Positions 53,966 to 64,000 of a stretch of 64,000 nucleotides of DNA are shown here, one piece after another. How positions within the stretch are numbered: position 1 is the stretch's first letter; each line of letters starts with the position of its first letter. The DNA is from Saturnia japonica (taxonomy: Eukaryota; Arthropoda; Insecta; Lepidoptera; Saturniidae): positions 19,897,590-19,961,589 of the forward strand of contig CM065308.1 in the NCBI GenBank assembly GCA_033032175.1, written 5' to 3'. Under the pieces are notes generated by a model. The model searched no databases and was not told the DNA's origin. It saw only the letters and a program-made list of their open reading frames with translations. The position numbers were made by a program, and so were the translations under genes.

Positions 53966-56570
53966 AATAAGGAGCTATTTAAGTTTATCTGACATAGTTA
54001 TAAATTTCTTCTGAGGTAACAATATTTCTGTGTATGATACTTGAATTATTCTAGTTTACTCCCAATCTTGACTTACTGTATCTCTGATATTAACGTATAA
54101 TAGATGCCTTTCACTTTTTTTGTAATGATTTTTGGACAGTGGCACCGGTACCTTATGAAAATTAATAGCCTCGGACTCTTTGAAATGAAAAGACAACAAT
54201 ATAAATAAAATAAATTAAGATGCGAAATCATTGAAATCAGATTATCTAAAGTAATATATCAATTTAGGTATCTTTGAGCTATGGTTACAGAAAGTGTTGT
54301 TGATTTAATCCATCAATTATGTATGAGACTCACTGTATGGAAACTGGATGAATGGCGACTTAGAAAAGGTAACCATAACAACAGGAGGATTTAAAAAAAA
54401 AAATTTTTTTTTACATGTTTCTCTGTATGGTAATATAGAATATACAACTAAAAATAATTCTCGTTTTGTCTGAAACTTTCAAATTTCTTATTCAACGGCT
54501 TATTTAGACTTTCATTTGATAACAAAAAATAAAGGCAATCTTTAGGTCTAAGTTGGACAGGTACTTCTTCAATACACTTTTAAAAAAGCATTCTAATAGG
54601 ACTAAGCCGTGTTCATTCGAATCTATTAAACGTTTTCATTGATTTTTAACGCTCAGTTTAAAAACCTCCTTGCGTATGGGACCTTAAGAACTCCTGTTAG
54701 TAGAAGAAATGGAGTTTGATTCTGTAACCGCTTCATAAACCACATCGGAGCCATCTCTCTATAGTAAGCGAAGGCCTAGTTCGAATTTCACTGCAAGTCG
54801 AATAAATCATGAAATATTATTTACTACTCATAAACATATTACGATTTTAAACTATATCTAACTTTTGTATAGATTCGATGTTGTGATAAACTTAAGTGGC
54901 TATTAACTTGGTTCTATAAACTTGTTTTATTGTTTTCAGGTATGGCAGTTTACAGATATTCTGAGTGGTATGTATATATAACATAGGTAATTATTTTCAT
55001 TCGAAATCTCTCTCGTATATTTGTTGAAACATATTGCCAATAATTACAGGTTTGAAGTTTAATACCTTTTTTCAACATAATTATGACTTGCAAACAAATT
55101 AATTACTTTATTAAGATCAATTGACGTAGTAATATCATGTAATGTTCTTATAATAAATTGTTACTTTTTACAAGTCGGACAAGGAATCCGCAAAAAACGG
55201 CTAATAAAAAATTTGCCAATGCAACGCTCGACCTACCTATCGCATACAAATTGATATCGATCATTATTCACTGAATACCACAAGTACATTGACTTTGGAC
55301 GTTCAATAGGTATCGTTAATACACAACAAAGATAGCGGAACTATATAGTTACCTTTACTTTTTTTACTACTGACTTAACAGAATTATTGTAGCGCGTTTG
55401 ATATTAAGTGTATTAGAATCCAAAACTAAGAGCCATCATATAGAAATGAATGTCGAATGAAATAAACTTTGAATATTACACGTCAGTTTCGTTAATATAT
55501 GCGAGTCGACACTCTTTCTGGTTGTGTTCTATATGTCTATGTGACTAATAAAAAAATAGTGGTTTCAGTATGTACATTAGTATATAAGTTATACTTAGCT
55601 ACGTACTTACGAAATGCGAAAAATTTACACAAACAATAACAATGTTTTTCAAATTAATGAAATATCGAACGTTCGAAAATCTAGAAGGTTCAATTATACA
55701 ATAGTTTAAGACCTTTAGTTATGTATCAATGAATATATAATTTAAGATATTTGCTTCATATCAAACAGGATTTTTGAAGATTGCGACCAATTATTTGCGA
55801 CGTGCGAAATGTTTGCAAACTTAGGAGGCCCTAGATTTTTGTGTTCTATAATTAAAAATAAGTGAGTAAATGTAGAGATATCACATAAAAAACGGTTTTC
55901 TATGATCAGCCGGTGTATATACAGAAATCAAGCGGGTTAGTAGTGTCTAGGTCGCCATCACTAAACACATAGTGAAACATTCTCAAAGTGAGTTTCATTT
56001 GGTTTGTCGTGTTTTGAGATCTGCTGGTGTATATCTAGCTGCTGAAAACTTGGAGGCCAGCATTACGGCGATGACTAGTAAGATATTACTGATTTCAATT
56101 GTCGTGTTACTAAAAAAATATATATAGATACAGTGTCTTGTCTGCTATACCCCTCTTGTAGCAACTCCTAGAGTGAAATCTAATTATCCACGTACCTACA
56201 ATAACTTCTATTAAAAACTGCATATTTTATCCTTTCTGAAAACCAAATGAAAAAAGAAATCTTGCAAATTCATCGAAATTTATCAACACATGTCATTTGA
56301 TAGTTCACAGACACCTATCTACACATGTCAACATTTTCATATCACACGTATACACTACACACCCACTGACTCACCTATTTACTATAATATACATTACATG
56401 TGTTCTTAATATCACTTATTATTTTTAAAACTATTTCTATTAATAACCTTAGAGAATAATAGCTAAGTTGTGAAATACTATTTTGGCTTAATGTGTATAC
56501 TAAGTTAGTTTGTAAGAATGAGCTGTAGGATTTCCTAATAAATTAATAAATACTACCGCTGATAGCGACG
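53966..56570. other. AT-rich non-coding stretch
   Basis: No gene supported except the possible 28-bp micro-exon at 54940-54967, listed separately. 'AAGTCGGACAAGGAATCCGC' at 55173 may be a repeat scrap. Confidence 0.45.
54940..54967 (+). other. possible 28-bp micro-exon or recursive splice exon
   Basis: Bounded by a good acceptor (TTGTTTTATTGTTTTCAG, ending 54939) and a donor-like GTATGT (from 54968). The acceptor is itself followed by GTATGG, a weak donor, so the site could also work as a recursive splice exon. Two frames are open through it; one reads 'VWQFTDILS'. Too short to judge from sequence alone. Confidence 0.25.
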
Positions 56571-56800
56571 TCATCATCATCATCATCCTTTACCAGTCCA
56601 CTGGTGGACATAAGCCTCTGCCAAGGTTCGCCATTGGATCAAATCTTCAGTTTTTCGCATCTTATTCACTTCCAGTAGCATTCTGCGAGTTGTCGCTCTA
56701 TCTCTTTTGAGGACGTCCCTAAACTACGTTTGCCAAGACGTGGTCTCCACTCAAGGATTCTTCTTTTCTATAGATTGTCAGTTATTCTACAGATACTGGC
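56571..56800 (-). pseudogene. LINE C-terminal remnant (RTE-like), minus strand
   Basis: Same subfamily as 18030-18320. Minus-strand reading gives 'RRILEWRPRLGKRSLG' and, in shifted frames, the equivalents of 'RW-x-DDL-x-K-x-AG' and 'W-x-x-x-x-EAY'. The plus strand shows the conserved 'CCAGTCCACTGGTGGACATAAGCCTCTGCC' end. The element's 3' end carries an ATG trinucleotide repeat (CAT repeat at 56572-56587 on the plus strand). Frameshifts and a stop show it is dead. Confidence 0.75.
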
Positions 56801-58505
56801 AACAATATTATAAAATTATTTTTCTAGTTTTATAATGCTAATGAAGCCGCTCGCAGGAGCTAACAATAAATCGATTGTAAGGTGCATGTAGTTACAGAAA
56901 TGTTCGTGAGCGCGCATACGCCTTTACAAATATCAATCGCACTTAGATTTTACGCTTTCAAATGCCCATACTTAACATTTCTCTTTTCGCTAATTTTGTG
57001 TCGAAATAGTTACTTAATTTTTGTAATGAAAATATAAAGTACAATTTTATACGTTATTTTATTTCTTTATTTGCACGTCGCAGAAGCTTTTACCGGTGTC
57101 AATGCTTAATACTCATCAAGTGTATAGTTTCTATTCTATATCATACCTAATCTAATCTATCATATCTAAGTCATTAACGCAAATATATTAAATTTGGTCA
57201 ATTAGTGGCTTTTTTACATAAGTATAAAATTCCTAGGGATTTTACGGTAATTCTATATTCACATTCTGTAATAATATTCAGAATTCACTTTGCTCGTGCA
57301 CAAGTGTCAATTTCTTCACTTAAAATACTACCAAATTTACATAACCCTAGTTAACCTTGCAGAAGTTGTTATGAATTTTCCAGTAGTCAATTTGTCTGTT
57401 CAGGAATATCATAAAATCATTTTCAATGAAAAGACATTTATAACTACCAACTTATATTGGGAGCGGAGAAACGGTTTTTGGATTTATCTTACTATTCACC
57501 TACGTTATTATAACTATTATAATAAGGAAATCATGTGCCATATTTTAATAAACATGTACGTTGTCTGTCAGTCAGTCTTAAAAATTTAATGAAATAAATT
57601 ACGTACTATAACTAATAAAGTTTGCTTAATAAAGTTTACATTTCCGTTGCATCGTTTTATTACCTGTCTAAATTACTTAAAATAACTAAGACTAAGAGTT
57701 AATCTCTAGAACGACAACAGTGAAATAAAGTATACTTGATGTTTATTTTGTTAATTTAATTTAATTTAATTTAAATAAGTTTATATTGTAATAAATACAC
57801 GGGTACAGTGATAAAATTTCCCGTTTATACATGTTACGCCCACGGTTTTCAAACGTGTAATGTTGTAGAAAGTACCATTCTAAAGTCAATGATGCGTCTA
57901 TAAGACTTAAGATTTCCTTATTATTTAAACTTTTCCCCAATAATCAATCTTATTCGTATAGATATAAATACCAGAATCACCTACCACTTTGATTTTCTTA
58001 CTACGTTCTAACCTAAGGAACGAATGACAAAAATGACAGTTTAATTTCAAATTTCGAACTCTCCATATGGTTGGTAGGCAAATGTAAAATATAGTCGTTG
58101 TTTTTTTTTTTATAATATGTTATGGCAATTGGTCACTAAATATACAGTACGATTGAATTTAAGCGACGTTTTTTTTTATCAGGTGTTAAAATATTAACCG
58201 GTTCTCTTAATTGTTTATTATAATGTGTTGAATTAAGACTGGTGGGTATGACATTTGTGATTAATAAGCTCTGCCCACACGATCCGGGTGTTACGGCGGA
58301 TATTTCTCTTTGTCTGACATCTATAATTGACGTGAGTAATTGTGAAATGATTACACAAGAAATAAAAGCAGTGGTTATTAATACATCTAAGGCATTTAAA
58401 ATATTACTTATATATTGCAGTTAATACCTTAAATAACGAAATACAAGAAAAAGAAATACTCTACAAATAACATCAAGAGAAAAGATAGGCATTAAAAATG
58501 TTTTG
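56801..58505. other. AT-rich non-coding stretch
   Basis: The frames 57290-57589 (99 codons) and 58242-58424 have no recognisable domain. Includes the TTAAT microsatellite at 57751-57774. Confidence 0.45.
57751..57774 (+). repeat. (TTAAT)n microsatellite
   Basis: Four perfect TTAAT units and a partial fifth. Confidence 0.9.
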
Positions 58506-58509
58506 TTTT

Positions 58510-58720
58510 CTAGAGTGCCTAGAGTGGGAGCTAGACTGAAAAATGTGACAAACAAGCCAGACACTAAAAAAAATAAAGTCACATATACAGGATTTTAAAA
58601 ATTGTGACAGTAGTTGAATTGGCTCTACTGAGTGTTAGATCAGATTTTGTTGTATGTATAGTGCTGTCGATGGTTCGAGTCCTGCTATTTCGGGATATTT
58701 TATAAAAAAAAAATGTATTA
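58510..58720 (+). repeat. SINE-like repeat with Pol III-like B box, copy 3
   Basis: 'GGAGCTAGACTGAAAAATGTGACAAACAAGCC', 'AAAGTCACATATACAGGATTTT', 'TTGAATTGGCTCTACTGAG' and 'GTCGATGGTTCGAGTCCTGC', where GGTTCGAGTCC is a near-consensus B box. Collinear with 35640-35830. An A-rich tract follows. Confidence 0.6.
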
Positions 58721-58829
58721 GTTTCATTTTTCATACTAGTACGTTATTTTTTTGTAAATGCATTGAGTACTAATCCCAATAAATAAATGTAACATTTTAC
58801 CCATGTTATATATACATTTAATTTAGAGA

Positions 58830-59157
58830 TGCAACATAGAGCCTTCTCATTGGGAACGTTTGGCAGCACAGCGGTCGGAATGGCGCAGATCGTGAACAGC
58901 AATGTACGCGAGTTTGAGGTTCAGCGTAAAGCTGTCCTTGATACCAAACGAGACCAGGTAAAGGTTCGCCCACCTGTTGCCAAAAATATTATTATGTGAA
59001 CGGCTTACTCACGTACCCTCAGTGCGCACGGAGTTTCGCCGCGAAGATAGGCTACTTAAGCCATCTTCGAGCGCACCAGCGCCATCTCTCTGACTAGGAG
59101 TCAAAGTGGTCGCCATGGCCGAAATCGGTCGGAACGATCATCATCATCATCACATTT
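58830..59157 (+). pseudogene. LINE 3' end with zinc-finger-like C-terminus
   Basis: Plus-strand reading gives 'WERLAAQRSEWRRS', then in another frame 'VNSNVREFEVQRKAVLDTKR'. After a further break comes 'CARSFAAKIGYLSHLRAHQR' and a stop at about 59095. The last piece is the second half of a C2H2-like finger; the partner cysteine codon now reads as Tyr. Non-LTR elements that end in 'CGRSF-x-x-x-IGL-x-SH-x-RAHQR' are known widely (recalled). Downstream 'CGGAACGATCATCATCATCATCAC' is the (ATC)n tail typical of such insertions. Truncated and frameshifted; not functional. Confidence 0.65.
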
Positions 59158-60210
59158 AATAGGATTTCTGATCATGTCTATATAATACTTCATTCATATA
59201 ATTCCTTAGTGGGCTATCAGCTGAATCTTTTACTCCTCTTAAAACAGCCTTAACTCGAGTTTTAACCATCAAAGAATTATAGCGATTTCTTCAAAATAAA
59301 AAAAGTTAACTCATGAAAGCGTTCTTAAGTATATAACTACAGTAATTTAAAGCCTGATGTCAAATTTCATTTAACTCATTTTTGCTAACATAACCTTTCT
59401 TGTTGTTTGAGTTTGTTTAGCTTTTATCACCTATGCATAATTTAGATCTTAAACTTCCAATATCTTGTAGATAGACACCATCATCGGATTGCTTACACCT
59501 CAGATATTATGGCAATATCTTTGCAGATTCCCATGGAGAAATCTTGGGTCACGGGGCAAACTGTGCGTTATCACAGTAATTCATTACATACCATGGTTAT
59601 TACCACAAACGAATGATATCAGCTAGTCCACTTTACACTTAATCAAGCAAATCAATCTTCTTATCACCTGAACGTATTTTAACTATATACACAGCTTTCT
59701 GATAACCTCCATCTTGGCACGAACAAAAAAGTTTTCTTATTGATATATTTTCCATACTGTGAAGCTGTGGGAAATGTCTCCCGGTCATCCTTCCTACGAC
59801 GTTTGATCCTTCAAATATAACGTAAATACACATTTGAAGAGTCCAGTATGACAGTGACGACTGTTGTAATGTGGTTACCATCAGAGACAGTGCCGTACTT
59901 TGATTAAAAAAAACTACATACTCATAGCCAAACCAAAATGTATATGAAATTCATTTTAAGCAAGACAGTAATGCTAATTTGAATTAACAATAAATATAAG
60001 AGTTTCTGAAAGGTCTCTGTAGAAAGTAGTATATATTGTAATTAAAATATTTATTTATATAGTGCCAGTGTTCCTATGAAGTGAGAAAGCTGTCTTATAA
60101 TTTACGTTATTTGCTATGTAGATAGTAAATTGTCGGTGAAAGTGCACTATGAATCTGTTTATGGTGAAAACTGCGTATAAATTGTTATTATTTTGTATTG
60201 TAAAGTGTTT
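59158..60210. other. AT-rich non-coding stretch
   Basis: An 80-codon minus frame (59639-59881) is less AT-driven than most but has no recognised domain or splice borders. Nothing else seen. Confidence 0.4.
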
Positions 60211-60214
60211 ATAA

Positions 60215-60515
60215 ATTGATCACTTACTATAAGTTGTACTATATCATAACCTTGTGTGCTATTATGTGCTAAATTCTAAAAAGTTTCGAATGTTTCCTGA
60301 CACATATCGGTTAAAATGTAGTTTGAATTTTTTTTGAAATTGTTTAAATTTGCAGTATATATAATATTAAATTAAAATAATATATTATTGTAATTTAAGG
60401 TATAAGATCATTTACTATAAATTGTACTATATCATATTATTGTGTTATTTATCTAAAAATTATCTAATTCATAATCCCATCATGTGTTTTTCACACATAG
60501 CGGTTATGATTATGA
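60215..60515 (+). repeat. diverged tandem duplication
   Basis: Two units about 190 bp apart share 'TTACTATAARTTGTACTATATCATA', 'TTGTGTGYTATT' and 'CACATA(T)CGGTTA'. Each is AT-rich and non-coding. Confidence 0.6.
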
Positions 60516-60611
60516 TTATATAGTACTTTATTTATATTGTTTATTGAAGTTTAAATTTATATTATATAAATAGTATAAAATTTAAATAACATGAAAAATG
60601 TTTTTATTGTT

Positions 60612-60790
60612 GTCTATAGATACTAATAATTATGATAAAGCTGAAGAGTTTTTTTTTTGTTTCTTTGTTTAAACACGTTAATCTCTCGAAGTACCAGTCA
60701 AATTTGGAAAATTGTTTTAGTATATGATAGCCAAATTCACGAGGAATAGTGTAGGCTATCTACCATTAGGCTACAACTCTGAGTTAGCCT
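60612..60790 (+). repeat. family C repeat, copy 2
   Basis: 'TACTAATAATTATGATAAAGCTGAAGAG', T/G-rich 'TTTGTTTCTTTGTTT', 'AATCTCTCGAAGTACCAGTCAAATTTGGAAAATTG' and 'GATAGCCAAATTCACGAGGAA...GGCTATC'. Same repeat class as 45812-46205. Confidence 0.65.
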
Positions 60791-61854
60791 TAAATATTGA
60801 TTTTTGTTAAGTAAGTCTGAAGTAGAAATGTACACGAACTGCTAAATCCGCGTACTAAATGATACGTAAATTCAATGCTCTACAAAAATATTGGTCCTTA
60901 GTATATCTTTAAAAAAGTGCGCGATACCATATGCTTATCTCTTATACATAAGGTACACAAAGGTATTTTGTAAAAAATATTTGTTTAAAATTTTAAAGTT
61001 ATTTATGAGCATTATTATTGGACATAACGTATTAAACCTTACGAACGGAAGTTACTACATCCTCAAGAAAACCTTATGAAGATAAACTTTGCCTTTTCAA
61101 ATTCAAATTAATTGTTGTATCAAAAATTAAAATTTCACATCTATCGACACTCCGAGCTACACGCCATACTTACATCTAGATATATCCTGTACGTAAGCAT
61201 ATCAACTCATAAGATTTTACCCATCCAAAAATCGCCCAGTGTATCTGTAGAAGATTCCAATTCAAAAATCACCTTCGGCATTAAAGTAACTTACCATATA
61301 AAATGTAATTATTAACATAAAATATACAGTGGATTAAAAACACATTCTTAATTCAAACTATATCTGACACGTTACCTAATTAAAACTAACATGTATTGCA
61401 CCACTTTTTAATAGGAGACAATAAATCATACACCAAAGCACCAAGAAACATATTGTGCCTATTTGGCGTATCTTAATTGCAGTTATCGTAAATCCAGGCA
61501 GCTTGAAAAACTGGTAACTGTTCATACATTCTATGACGTCTACATCTAAGACAGCCTAAGGCTTTTTTCTTGACAGCTACTCGTTAAAATAGCTATGTTT
61601 TTGATCTGCCAACAGCTATCTGACGAGTCCCTAGATGATTATTTCTCTATCGTCGTTAATGCTGCCACTTCCGATGGAGTGTTTAACTTACATTTTTTAT
61701 ATTGTTTCCAAGAAAAATCACTTATAAATTATTTTTTACATAATTGGATTCACTTAGAACTTAAGTAGCAAGTTGTGGAATATTTAAATTTCTTTCAGAC
61801 CTGGCGTCCACAATTAGGACACAATGTTTCAATTACCTACACAGTAAATCTTTA
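60791..61854. other. AT-rich non-coding stretch
   Basis: Short frames at 60891-61315 are unsupported. An acceptor-like AAATTTCTTTCAG precedes 61799; see findings. Confidence 0.45.
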
Positions 61855-62190
61855 TAATAATAGGTACCTACGTGAGGTGAAAACTTCGGACACATTTTTA
61901 TGCATATTGGGCACGAGAAAGACTGTGAAATTTGGCATGCTTAAAGTTTATGTGGGAATAGATTGCAGAAAGCTACAAGTAATATGTAATATTTGTTAAA
62001 AATACATTTAAATTAAATAATGCTTCGAATACCGCCACGAGCACAACACGCTGTAACATTAACATTCAGTAAAAAATGACAGCAAGTGGTACAATATTCA
62101 TTGTTTACGTTCATACTGCAAATATGAAACATAATAAATATTCAGAAAGCAGCTGCTCAAATTTCGACTATTGGGCGACCACTAGTACCT
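61855..62190 (+). repeat. dispersed repeat, family D copy 3
   Basis: 'GCACGAGAAAGACTGTGAAATT', 'AAAGTTTATGTGGGAATAGATTGCAG', 'AAAAAATGACAGCAAGTGGTACAATATTCATTGTTTACG' and the end 'GGGCGACCACTAGTAC'. The most diverged copy. Confidence 0.65.
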
Positions 62191-64000
62191 AGGCACCAAT
62201 AATTTTAAATTGAAAATGACTGTCACATAAAATAACAGCTTTAACAATACTGGCAGAAAAAATAAAATAATAATAATTTTTATTGTCAAAATTAAGAACA
62301 TTATGCCTACATATAAAATTTGGCAATGGGATAGACTCAGTTGATGCTATGTGGAGTGGCATAACCTTTCCACCATTATATAAGATAATAGTCATCTAAA
62401 TTTTTAAGCATTTTTTAATTACTACTTTAATTTATAATTTTTATTTAAAAAATGTGGTGCATGTCGACTGGAGTTTATTCGAACGGTTGCTGAACGATCG
62501 GCTTGGAATTTATACAATAGGCAAAGCTATATTATTAATATATTTAGATAATACATGCGTTTCATATAAGATGCGCGAATATGTTGCGCAGGGGGACAAC
62601 ATAACGACTCTCTTTATGTTAACACTAGATTTTGCTCCCCATGTAATTTAAATACCGCAGGCTTTATATGAAAATCAATTCTTAAGGAGTAATTCTTATA
62701 AAAAAATAATCATTGCTAAATGTAATGTCATTAATAGTATAATAGTTTAATTGAACTATCAATAGATATTATGATTTTATATTTCTCTTCCTTTGTCATT
62801 TTCATAGTTATACTATATTTATGTTTAGTAAATAAATTGTTATTATTTCTTAATAAATCTAATACGGTGTGCGTTGTGTTGTTATAAATGTGGAAACTCA
62901 TAAAAGTTTGTTATTTATGATTAGTTTTAAGCGTGTTTCCTTTGTTAATGTCCTTTCCTCCTTTAACCTGTATATTTCCCTTAAAAATATATAAATAAAC
63001 TTCAAAAAATACATCGATATGAGATAAATTATTTAATTAGTTCTGAAAGGAATTTATTGTTATTGTAATTTAAAAGGAATTCATAGAAACTTCATTTTAA
63101 CAAATTTCTATAACATTACCTTTACAATATATGACTTTTTTCGGCACCTAATACCATTAATACAATCATTTAGTAATATATTAAGACGGCCCGGTTCAAA
63201 TTTAAATTATTAAATATGTTATTCCGTGAATCCATTGAGTAGATTTGGAAAAAATACCTTTGCACTCCTTGTTACATTAACGTTCAAATTTAATCCCTGT
63301 ACCTTAGAAATAAAGGTGTATTTATGATATATCTTTTCATGTTGATTATTATGAGGTATATATTCGGAATTGTGGGTAATTTAGATGATTATCTAGGTAT
63401 TGCACGTAACACGGTCGCGTGCAATCACAGGCGAGTTGAAAAGGAAGGTTCGCTTATTAACATTGATGTTTGTTCTGATAATTGTAAATACAGCTTTCGT
63501 TGGACGATGACATTTAAAATAATTAACCAGCTTTAAAAGCACAATACATTCTCGCTTTAAAAAATATATATGTTATATTTTTTAAATGATTTCTTTAATA
63601 TTGACTTTGCAATGTTGTGTAGATGAAGAAACCAAAAAAATCTGTGAAACGAAATGAAAAATAAAAATAAAAAAAATTCTAAAAACATACCAAAATATAA
63701 CCAAGAATGTGCTGAATAACATGTTGCATTTATTTTCTATATTAGGTAAGAGATAATAAAAATTCATCACCCATAGGTGCGAAACGAACAGAAGAAAAAA
63801 AAAGCAGTTGATAAATAAAGCGGTCTTGAGAATGTAGCAAAAGACGCCGACTAGAGAAAGAACATGACGCGACTGACCCAGATTTTCTGGATTTATGACA
63901 AACGCTCGCCCACGCCTCAGGAGTCCGCTATTTGTTGCAAATTGGCTTTATCGTGGAAATAAGTCTAATTAAAATAAATTTTATGTATAATAAATGCAAT
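62191..64000. other. AT-rich non-coding stretch
   Basis: Frames at 62189-62395 minus, 62454-62651 plus, 63324-63536 plus and 63582-63770 minus lack recognised domains and good splice borders. A small GC-richer spot at 63400-63440 and another at 63880-63930 are unassigned. Confidence 0.45.

Noticed and set aside
56572..59157. CAT/ATC trinucleotide runs as independent microsatellites
   Set aside because: Both runs (56572-56587 and 59139-59157) sit at the 3' ends of LINE remnants and are better read as their tails.
1..64000. Prokaryotic operons, CRISPR arrays, phage or plasmid features
   Set aside because: No ribosome-binding sites, regularly spaced repeats or bacterial-type coding density; the repeats and splice motifs are those of an insect genome.

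Overview
The window looks like non-coding DNA from an insect nuclear genome, most likely a moth or butterfly. It is very AT-rich. Dispersed repeats resemble families common in Lepidoptera: elements ending in a CCGACTTC-like motif, tracts of the type 'TACTAATATTATAA', LINE 3' tails of the type 'ACCGCTTACAATCAGGCGGG', and decayed RTE-like and R1/Jockey-like LINE C-termini. There are no operons, ribosome-binding sites, prokaryotic genes, tRNAs or CRISPR arrays. Almost every open reading frame of 60-127 codons is what chance gives in AT-rich DNA, or is repeat-derived. The most economical reading is one or more very long introns plus intergenic DNA, filled with transposon debris.

Layout. 0-6.5 kb: a Harbinger-like MITE, a family-D repeat, a hAT-like MITE, a family-A element interrupted by a younger insertion with a 6-bp target duplication, and the C-terminus of a LINE on the minus strand. 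7-12 kb: repeat fragments and a possible recursive splice site. 12.66-14.58 kb: a DNA transposon with ~455-bp, nearly identical terminal inverted repeats around a broken cysteine-rich C-terminal coding region. 15-20.7 kb: a near-ideal recursive splice motif (CAG|GTAAGT after a pyrimidine tract), a hAT-like MITE with a perfect 8-bp duplication, three LINE remnants and an inverted pair of repeat copies. 22-28.8 kb: duplicated repeat modules and MITEs.

29.57-29.79 kb (minus strand): the best candidate host coding sequence. It is an unannotated terminal exon of 71 codons with eight cysteines, a splice acceptor at its edge, a stop codon and an AATAAA signal 34 bases downstream. 30-47 kb: repeats, SINE-like copies with Pol III B-box-like motifs, a G-quadruplex tract, a palindromic foldback element and an RTE-like LINE C-terminus. 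Two CpG- and GC-richer blocks that each end in a strong splice donor (about 38.0-38.2 kb and 49.6-49.94 kb, both plus strand) are possible alternative first exons or promoters. 50-64 kb: more LINE 3' ends, a second copy of the Harbinger-like MITE, a possible 28-bp micro-exon and AT-rich filler.

How it might fit together (inference): a plus-strand host gene with very long introns, possibly recursively spliced, would explain the plus-strand ratchet motif, the two donor-bounded GC-rich blocks and the short plus-strand exon candidates. The cysteine-rich gene would then be nested on the opposite strand. None of this can be proven without transcripts.
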